Shown here piece after piece: positions 1-6,400 of a stretch of DNA of 8,322 bases. The DNA lies in contig URYB01000103.1 of the NCBI GenBank assembly GCA_900552085.1, positions 1 to 8,322 of the forward strand. Direction: 5' to 3'. The first letter of the stretch is position 1; each line of letters begins with the position of its first letter. The notes below the pieces were generated by a model. That model was not told where the DNA came from. It saw nothing but the letters and a program-made list of their open reading frames with translations, and ran no database searches. The translations under genes and the position numbers were made by a program. This stretch comes from an uncultured Lachnobacterium sp. Its GTDB lineage: Bacteria; Bacillota; Clostridia; Lachnospirales; Lachnospiraceae.

Positions 1-202
1 AATCGGCAATATTCCGATGACTTTCATCCGCGCACCCTATGTCGTATCCGCAGCCGATGACGTAGACATTCTGGCAACTGTGGAAGATCGTATCGTTGCT
101 GTACGTTACAGCAACCAGCTTGCACTGGCATTCCATCCGGAACTGGATGAATCCAATCTGCTTCACAAAGAATTTCTTCACATGGTCGCAGAAGCAAAAT
201 AA
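1..202 (+). CDS. pdxT: PdxT, glutaminase subunit of PLP synthase (C-terminal part only)
   Basis: Only the last ~66 codons are in the window; the reading frame is open from base 2 to a TAA at 200-202. PdxT hydrolyses glutamine and passes ammonia to PdxS, which makes pyridoxal 5'-phosphate from ribose-5-phosphate and glyceraldehyde-3-phosphate in the cytosol. Recognition rests on the PdxT C-terminal pattern: FIRAPY, then a short strand IVAVR, then AFHPEL. The His and Glu of FHPEL are, by family knowledge, two members of the Cys-His-Glu catalytic triad; the catalytic Cys and the GGEST motif lie upstream of the window. The C-terminus (HKEFLHMVAEAK) ends at the usual place, so nothing looks truncated at this end. 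pdxS is usually immediately upstream of pdxT, but that cannot be seen here. It is followed within 20 nt by a strong hairpin terminator and converges with the HMA gene. Confidence 0.93.
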   Translation, partial: IGNIPMTFIRAPYVVSAADDVDILATVEDRIVAVRYSNQLALAFHPELDESNLLHKEFLHMVAEAK

Positions 203-220
203 ATGTATATAATCTATATT

Positions 221-263
221 AAGAAAGGGAGCCACACTTCATCGAAGTGCGACTCCCTTTCTT
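221..263. terminator. Bidirectional intrinsic terminator between pdxT and the HMA gene
   Basis: The outer arms AAGAAAGGGAG (221-231) and CTCCCTTTCTT (253-263) are perfectly complementary. The inner arms CACTTC (235-240) and GAAGTG (244-249) close on a 3-nt ATC loop, with a small mismatched interior section at 232-234 opposite 250-252. The outer arms are A/G-rich on one side and T/C-rich on the other, so each strand ends the hairpin with a pyrimidine tract (CCCTTTCTT). The hairpin lies between two convergent genes, 18 nt after the pdxT stop and 11 nt after the HMA stop, so it most likely terminates both. Confidence 0.88.
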
Positions 264-274
264 ACAACTCAATT

Positions 275-532
275 TTACTTTTTGTGAAAAAGTGAAAATC
301 CCTTCTTCTCATATGGTTCAGACTTCACGGAAAGAACCTGATATCCGGTAGCATTCACTGCTTCTTTAACCTTTTCTTCATCCAAAGGATTCTCCGAAAT
401 GATCTCCGTACTTCCTTTGCTGTGTGAAGAACTTACTTTCTTTACATCAAGTGCCTTTCTTATCGCCTCATTGACATGGCTTTCGCACATGCCACACATC
501 ATGCCTTCAACTTCCAACGTTGTCTTTATCAT
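275..532 (-). CDS. Small heavy-metal-associated (HMA) domain protein
   Basis: This is an 85-residue cytosolic protein with one HMA ferredoxin-like domain (about residues 1-70). The signature GMMCGMC at residues 10-16 gives the CxxC pair Cys13/Cys16 that binds soft metals, typically Cu(I), in this fold. The domain then follows the usual pattern: a helix (ESHVNEAIRKAL), a strand, and the closing 'LDEEKVKEAVNATGYQV' segment. A short charged tail (EPYEKKGFSLFHKK) follows. The frame remains open further upstream, but the start at 532 is chosen because AAGGAG sits 6 nt before it and because the HMA fold begins exactly there; the upstream extension overlaps the EAL gene and resembles no protein. Family members are metallochaperones or the N-terminal modules of CopA-type ATPases. 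No ATPase or copper regulator is visible nearby, so the metal and partner are unknown. It is the second gene of a unit with the EAL protein. Confidence 0.9.
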   Translation of the reverse strand: MIKTTLEVEGMMCGMCESHVNEAIRKALDVKKVSSSHSKGSTEIISENPLDEEKVKEAVNATGYQVLSVKSEPYEKKGFSLFHKK

Positions 533-538
533 TTTATT

Positions 539-545
539 CTCCTTA
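539..545 (-). promoter_or_regulatory. Ribosome binding site of the HMA gene, overlapping the EAL stop codon
   Basis: On the minus strand the sequence reads TAAGGAG, then AATAAA, then ATG. The TAA is the stop codon of the upstream EAL gene and its last two bases form the start of the Shine-Dalgarno AAGGAG. With a 6-nt spacer to the ATG at 532, this fixes the HMA start. Ribosomes finishing the EAL gene stop directly on this site, which suggests translational coupling. Confidence 0.8.
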
Positions 546-3106
546 TTGCTCCTGCTGTTGTATATCCAAAAGCTTTTCAAATTCTGTCTGTGGCAGAGGT
601 TTTGCAAAATAATATCCCTGGAAGTAATCACATCCATGAGTCCGAAGGAAATCCGCATGTTCTTTCGTCTCCACACCTTCAGCAATTACTTTCATGTCCA
701 GCCGCTTTGCCAGATCAATAATGGAAATAATGATGTTGTTTGCTTTACTGCTGCTGTCAATTTTACGGACAAAACCCATATCCAGCTTTAAAATATCAAA
801 ATCATAGTCTCTAATCGTGCTGAATGATGACAATCCGCTTCCAAAATCATCTACAAGGATTTTCACACCATCTGCACGAAGCCCGGACAGGAATTTCTGA
901 CCATTCAGACCGATTTCGGCATATGCCGACTCTGTCAGCTCATATCGAAATACCGTGCGCGGCAACTGGGAATCTTCAATTTCCTGACTGATGCTTCCGA
1001 TCATATGGGAATCCATCAGATCCATACGTGACAGATTGACTGAGACTGGAACTACCAGCTTTCCTGCTTTGTCACGTTCTTCAATAAAGTCATGCACACT
1101 TCGGTTTACGAACATATCCAGTTTGGAAATATGTCCACTATCCTCCAAAGGAGGAATAAACATACCCGGCAAAATCATACCATGCTCCGGACTGTTCCAG
1201 CGAATCAAAGCCTCTGCTGATGCAATCTTTCCAGTCTTTGCATCATAAATCGGCTGATAGTACACTTCAAATTCATTCTGTTGCAAAGCACTATCCAGAT
1301 TGACAAGCGATACACTCTTACCTGAATAATCCTTACGCATGTTCTCATCAAATACTGCATATGGCTGTACATACTCATTCGTAATATACGCCTTGGCAAG
1401 CTTCGCCATATCACACATTTCCGAAATGGTTGTTTTATCATGATCCGCTATATAATAAATTCCACAACGTCCGTAGATATCTGTCTTTATATTACCACGT
1501 ACCAGTGTCGTATGCAAAATGCCCGGAAGTTTCGATAGATCAAGATTCTCAACATCAACAAGTGCTGCAAAATGATCTGCTTCCGTTCTCGCCAAAACTG
1601 CCGGCTTCAGCGAACTGTTCTGCATATTGATTACAGACTCACGAATCACACGGTCTCCTGTCTCATAGCCGAACAAATCATTGATTGCTTTGAAACGGCG
1701 AATATTAAAGAAAAGTACTGCATATTTACGATCTGCATTTTCCTCAAGTACTTTTGTTGCCAGTCGGTAAAATCCCTTTCGATTAGGCACTCCGGTAAGA
1801 GGATCGGTCTCCATCTCTTTTGTCATGTCTTCATTCACAAAGAGAATAATCCTTTTCTCCTTGTTCATCCAGAAATAAGCATACCTCTCCACTTCCTGCT
1901 TCTGATTATGTACGGTAAAGAAATATTGATTTGTACTTTCGAGTTTATCAATGATGTTCTGCATTGACGCGTATCGCTCGAACATCTCCTGATCCTCGAT
2001 ATAAACCCTTGCTTTCTTCAATTTCTTTACTGCTACAGAATAATCCTGTTCCTTTTCTGCCTCAAATCCTATATTCTTCCAGGAATTCGAACGCTGGAAT
2101 AATATATTACGATTCACATCAATAACGCCGATTGCTTTGTAATCATCATGAAAAAGTACCCGGTCAATTATACGATCCACATATTTCATCGTAATATTGC
2201 TTCCCAGTACATAACATTCTACATGTCCTGTAACCGGATTCTGAAACATATCTACCGATAAATTATAACGACAGATTTGTTCCCCTTTGTATAAGAAATA
2301 CTCAAATTCTACCTGAGTCTGGCCTTCTGAAAAGCATTTAAGAAGATGTTCTCTCTCAAAGTTTTTCATAAACTTTTCCTGGTCATCCGGAAACGGAAAA
2401 TGTGGGAAAATGCACTCTTCAAGCCACTTGCGCACACCGCCTTTCTCATTGATAGACAGCTTATACTGCGGACATTTTCCGCTGATGATCTTACTTTCCG
2501 TCATATCAATGTACAGCGTATACACCGCATTCTCATTGCTGGACATTAAAAAATTCATCCGATCACGATACAACTTTTCCGCACTCTTCTGTCGTTCCAC
2601 TGCACTTGTCATATCATGTAATAAAAGAGCCTTCGCATGATATTCTTCCCATGTAACAGAAAACATTTCGGTCATAAAACTTCGTCCAGATTTCTCGTCA
2701 AAATAAGAATTTTCTTCCGCATCTACACTCTGCATCAGCTGCTCAAACGCTGCCCAGTCCTTACACCCAAATACTTCGTATATTTTCTTTTTTAAAATTT
2801 CATGTACAGGAATACCAAGGAAAGATGCAAATGCATCACTTGCAAAATAAATGTCATAATTTTTTTCAGAAAAAATAACGGATAAATCTCCTGATTGATC
2901 ACAATTTCCTCTCCCACTTCCGGTTGAAGTGGTATATCCACCAATACGCCCGCAGCATATACTTCCGGTGTCACACCAATAAAATCCGGCATGCCTTTTG
3001 AATAATAAAGGATACGCCCGGAACGATCCTGATTCAGCTTGTAAATAATCAGATCTCCCGGCATAACTGTTGCCAGTCTGCATATCTCATCTACTGAAAA
3101 TGGCAT
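543..3106 (-). CDS. PAS-GGDEF(degenerate)-EAL c-di-GMP phosphodiesterase, frameshifted near 2860-2875
   Basis: The likely intact product is ~854 aa, cytosolic, without membrane segments. The start at 3106 has a near-perfect SD and begins a PAS-like N-terminus (MPFSVDEICRLATVMPGDL). That frame runs cleanly to about residue 79 (base 2870) and then yields no sensible protein. The remaining ~775 residues are in the -1 frame, entered at adjacent T6 (2870-2875) and A7 (2860-2866) runs. One extra base in either run restores a single ORF. Reconstructed numbering: PAS-like regions ~1-165, ~185-310 and ~315-430; GGDEF ~433-585; EAL ~598-848. The GGDEF domain looks inactive: the signature is EADHF (1569-1583) and the usual metal-binding DxxxFK is NIRRFK. 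The EAL domain keeps EALIRW, SVNLS, ELTES, DDFGSG, KLD, AEGVE and QGY, that is, the Asp, Glu, Lys and Gln set of active phosphodiesterases. It should therefore degrade c-di-GMP to pGpG if made. The alternative start at 3083 only adds out-of-frame nonsense before base 2875. Confidence 0.88.
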
Positions 3107-3112
3107 GTTATC

Positions 3113-3120
3113 CCTCCTTA
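3113..3120 (-). promoter_or_regulatory. Strong ribosome binding site fixing the EAL start at 3106
   Basis: TAAGGAGG on the minus strand is an almost perfect anti-SD match, 6 nt before the ATG at 3104-3106. The alternative ATG at 3083, which opens the longest uninterrupted frame, has only a weak purine stretch before it. This site is the main reason for reading the N-terminus from 3106 and for inferring a frameshift downstream. Confidence 0.85.
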
Positions 3121-3174
3121 GTTATCTATCCCGTAAATACTCTCATGTCACAAAATCCGTCAAAATATGATAGG

Positions 3175-3203
3175 ATTATACATAGTCTTATCATAACCTA
3201 AAA
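3175..3203 (-). promoter_or_regulatory. Probable sigma-A promoter of the EAL-HMA unit
   Basis: A perfect TATAAT -10 box lies at 3175-3180 on the minus strand, with a poor -35 candidate (TTTTAG, 3198-3203) at the ideal 17-bp spacing. It predicts transcription starting near 3168, giving a leader of about 60 nt before the SD. Upstream, at 3246-3260, are two A-tracts (on this strand), which could act as an UP element or curved DNA and compensate for the weak -35. No operator-like palindrome overlaps it. Confidence 0.45.
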
Positions 3204-3302
3204 TGCGAAAAATTACAACAAATTATGCATTACGAAATTTTACTATTTTTTTGTTTTTTTAGTTAAAAATTAAGTAAATTATACTAAAGGAGTAGCATGT
3301 AG

Positions 3303-3341
3303 GTCATAAGGTATCCTCCCTAAAGGGTCCCTCCTTATGAC
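3303..3341. other. Stem-loop of unknown role downstream of the mannanase gene
   Basis: GTCATAAGG (3303-3311) pairs perfectly with CCTTATGAC (3333-3341). Inside it CCC (3318-3320) and GGG (3325-3327) enclose a TAAA loop. No T-run follows on either strand, so it is not a typical terminator by itself. On the plus strand it is preceded by a TATACT box (3280-3285) and AAAGGAG followed by ATG-TAG (a start directly followed by a stop), and it is followed by the second hairpin at 3347-3378. It could be part of a composite terminator, an RNA-stabilising 3' element of the mannanase transcript, or the body of a small plus-strand RNA; the sequence does not decide. Confidence 0.4.
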
Positions 3342-3346
3342 ATAGG

Positions 3347-3378
3347 AAGAAGGCAGCCCTGCTGTGAGCCGCCTTCTT
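3347..3378. terminator. Hairpin terminator of the mannanase gene
   Basis: AAGAAGGC (3347-3354) pairs with GCCTTCTT (3371-3378) around a GC-rich, partly self-pairing 16-nt interior. It starts 30 nt after the mannanase stop codon. Read on the minus strand, the hairpin ends in GCCTTCTTCC; on the plus strand in GCCTTCTTTATAAAT. The tail is pyrimidine-rich but not a pure U-tract, so strength is uncertain and it could work in both directions. Confidence 0.65.
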
Positions 3379-3407
3379 TATAAATAATCCATTATGGAAT
3401 TATTTAA

Positions 3408-6400
3408 CTACTTTACTGTCACTTTCATAGTAACCGTTTTTGTCTTTCCGTTCTTTAATGTAACTTTTGCCTTGATGGTTGCTGTACCAGCTTTCTTTGC
3501 TGTCACTTTACCATTCTTGTCAACCTTGGCAACAGATTTCTTAGATGATGAATATGTAATCTTACTTACATTTGTCATATCCAATTCACTGCTCAGTGCC
3601 ATTGTTGTCTTCTGGTCTTTCTTTACATTCTTTGTTTTATTCTCTGCCTTTACAGTACTGAGAATATTCTTTGTAATAACATTTGCTTCTTTCTGATCCA
3701 CTAATTTGTAAGTACCCTTATCTTTGATAGATACATTTACATTTCCGGATTTACTTACCTTATAGTCTTTCTTTGTCACTACTGTATACTGTTTTGTCTT
3801 CTCATTGTATTTTACAAGAGTCAGTTTCTTTCCTGCTTTCAGGTCAGAAGCATCTGCCTTTACGGTATACAATGTCTTTCCCTTTGCATCAACTACTTTC
3901 TGGGAAACTTCAACATCCTTTGTTCCAGCAGCTTCTGTAATCTTCTTTACTGCATCTGCGGAAATCGTTGTCTTAGCACCGGATTTAGTCATAGAAATAA
4001 CACTTGCTGATGCAGTTGTCTTTCCAGCCGCATCGGTCTTTACGGTAACCGTTGCTGTCTTCTTTCCGGAAGCATCTGTAATCTCAGATTTCTTTGTAAC
4101 AGAACCGTCTTCCTTGGTTGTTGTAGTAGTCTCAATCTTTGTTCCATCCGGCTTTGTCTCTGTACTAGTCTCAGTCTTTGTGTCTGATGATGGCTTTCCC
4201 GGAGTTGTTGTCCCAGGAGTTGTTGTAGAACCGCCAGTTGAGCCACCGTTGTTGCCAGAGTTTGTGTCTGCGATGACGAAACCGTTCTCAACTTTTGTAG
4301 TAGTGCCTGTAGCATTTACTGCCTGAATGCCGTCGAAGTAAATGGTAGAATTCACATCTACTGCTCCAATGGAATTGCACCAGATACCTAACGCCGTAAT
4401 GCTATTCGGATTAAGCGTTCCAACATTCTTTCCTTTGAAAGAACTAAACGGAATTGTCAGTTCATAACTTCCGGCTGTTGTTGAAAGATTGTTTAAGAAT
4501 ACTTCATAATCATTGCCACCAGCTTGTAACTGTACAACAACCTTCTGTCCCTTACCATCTAATTTAACCCAGAACTTCAATGCATTATATGCGGAAAAAT
4601 CTGTATTGGCAAGCGCCTTTACCTGACCGGTCCATACTTCTGAACCAGTTGTCTTCAGCTTATAATTGAAAGCTCCGCCATAAGTACCATCCTTCTTGTT
4701 TGTTGAATCGAGCTTGAAAGAAGAAGAACATCCGCCTGCTGAATTTCCAGTATAGCTTGCTGAAACTAAATCATCGCTTCCTGAATAGTAATCAAAATCT
4801 TCCAGAACATTTGCCGGTGCTACCGGTTTTTTCTTTCCAATACTGATATTCTTTATTGTAGAAAACTCCGTTGTCTTATTGCCTTTCTTAGCAACTAATG
4901 TGATGGTTGCTGTATCTACACCAGCTTCTCCGCCTGCTTTTTTGATTGCATCGGCTGTAAGTGTGGCACTGTATGAATCAGCACTTCCTTTTGTTGCATC
5001 TAATGTAACCGTTTTCTCTCCCTTTACAACAAATGACACACTGTCTGCATTCTTTACAACAGCCTTCAGTTCTGTAAGTACTGTGATTTCTGCCATATCA
5101 AACGGGGAAACCATATAGCCTTTTGCCTCATCATATGTCTCTGTTTTGCAATTAGTATTATCGAATTTACTTACATAATCTTTAAAACCAGTTCCTTTTC
5201 CGAAAACAGAGCTGTCATCATTGTAATAATTAATAAATTCATTAATTAATTCCTGTCCATGTGTATCATCTGTCTTATATGGTACATAGAAATTTGTATC
5301 TCCAAAGTTTGCCCATACCAGATAATAAGGCATGTTGTTATTTTTTGCGACATCACTTACTTTCTGATACCAGTTCTGTCCCTTAATCGGGTTGTCTTTG
5401 ATTGCAAGTCCCTCGCTTGATCCCTGGCGTGTTACACGAACACCACACTCGGAAATTGCGGAAAGCTTACCTTTCTCTGATGCCAGCTCTGATACGATCT
5501 GACATGTCTTATTCAGACTTGTGAAATAGGAATCATCATAAGCTTCTGATGTTGAACTATAATCATCATAGTAGTCGAATGCAAGAATATCTACATACTC
5601 ATCTCCCGGATAGCGAGACATATACTCATCTTTTGACTCAAGAGGACCGTTTGGTGAGTAAACATAGAGCATATTGTGAACACCCTTGTTTTCCAGATAA
5701 TCCTTTGTATAACGATACAGACTCTTATAGCTTTCTGCTGAATTCTGTGCGCCCCACCAGAACCATGTTCCTGTATTCTCATGATACGGACGGAAAATCA
5801 CTGGAATATTGTCATTCTGCAGCTGCGTTGCATATTCTGCAATAATATCCAGATATGCATTCAGCTTATTGTTGCTCTCTGAGCCTTCTTTTAATACTTC
5901 TTCGATTGCATTGGAGGTGCAAACTTTTGACTCGTTAAAATCACATTTATAAAAATCATATGATCCGTCGTCGTTTTTCTTAATTTTATCTCCATCTAAT
6001 GAATCAGCTGCAAAATTCGGCATATGTGTTGACAGTGTAACGATCGCACCATTCTCTGCTGCTTTCTTACTAGCTGCCACCGCTTTCTTTAAAGCATCTT
6101 CAGAACTTGTGCCACCTGCCTCTGTTCCAACAACACCGAGGGAATCAATTCCAAATACACCACTGACAGAACCTGTGATATCATACACGTCACCATTTGA
6201 GGCACTTGCATTTACCGACTTATTCACATCATTCTGATGTCCGAATAATACCTGATCATTAATTGTAAGTCCCTGTAAGTATGCATATAAAGCTTTTGCG
6301 CTCTTATTCGCACTTGAGTCTGTGATTTTGATAGAATCTGGTGTTGTAATCTTAGCTGTGGTGCCATTACCTGCTTTTGAAGTAATCTCTACAAAATCTT

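Noticed and set aside
533..685. N-terminal extension of the HMA protein to an ATG at 685
   Set aside because: The extra 51 residues overlap the EAL coding region out of frame and do not resemble any protein; the ATG at 532 has a strong SD and begins the HMA fold.
399..791. 130-codon plus-strand open frame across the HMA-EAL junction
   Set aside because: It is antisense to two well-supported genes, lacks an SD, and its translation has no family resemblance.
2824..2837. GATGCA/TGCATC inverted repeat as a stimulatory structure for programmed -1 frameshifting at the A7 run
   Set aside because: The loop would be only 2 nt, the stem is short, and it lies more than 20 nt from the run, too far for known stimulators. 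The A7 run also lacks the paired heptamer phase expected for efficient tandem slippage.
2876..3083. N-terminal part of the 846-residue open frame starting at 3083
   Set aside because: It reads as Ser/Gly/Tyr-rich nonsense, has no good SD, and overlaps the well-supported PAS N-terminus in the frame starting at 3106. It is best read as the out-of-frame shadow upstream of the frameshift.
3246..3260. T7-G-T7 tract as a terminator tail
   Set aside because: No stable hairpin precedes it on the plus strand and no plus-strand gene ends there; more likely an A-tract upstream of the EAL promoter.
3805..4326. 173-codon open frame on the plus strand opposite the mannanase C-terminus
   Set aside because: It is the antisense of the Lys/Thr-rich low-complexity region, giving a Val/Phe/Ser-rich translation without a ribosome site; a composition artefact.
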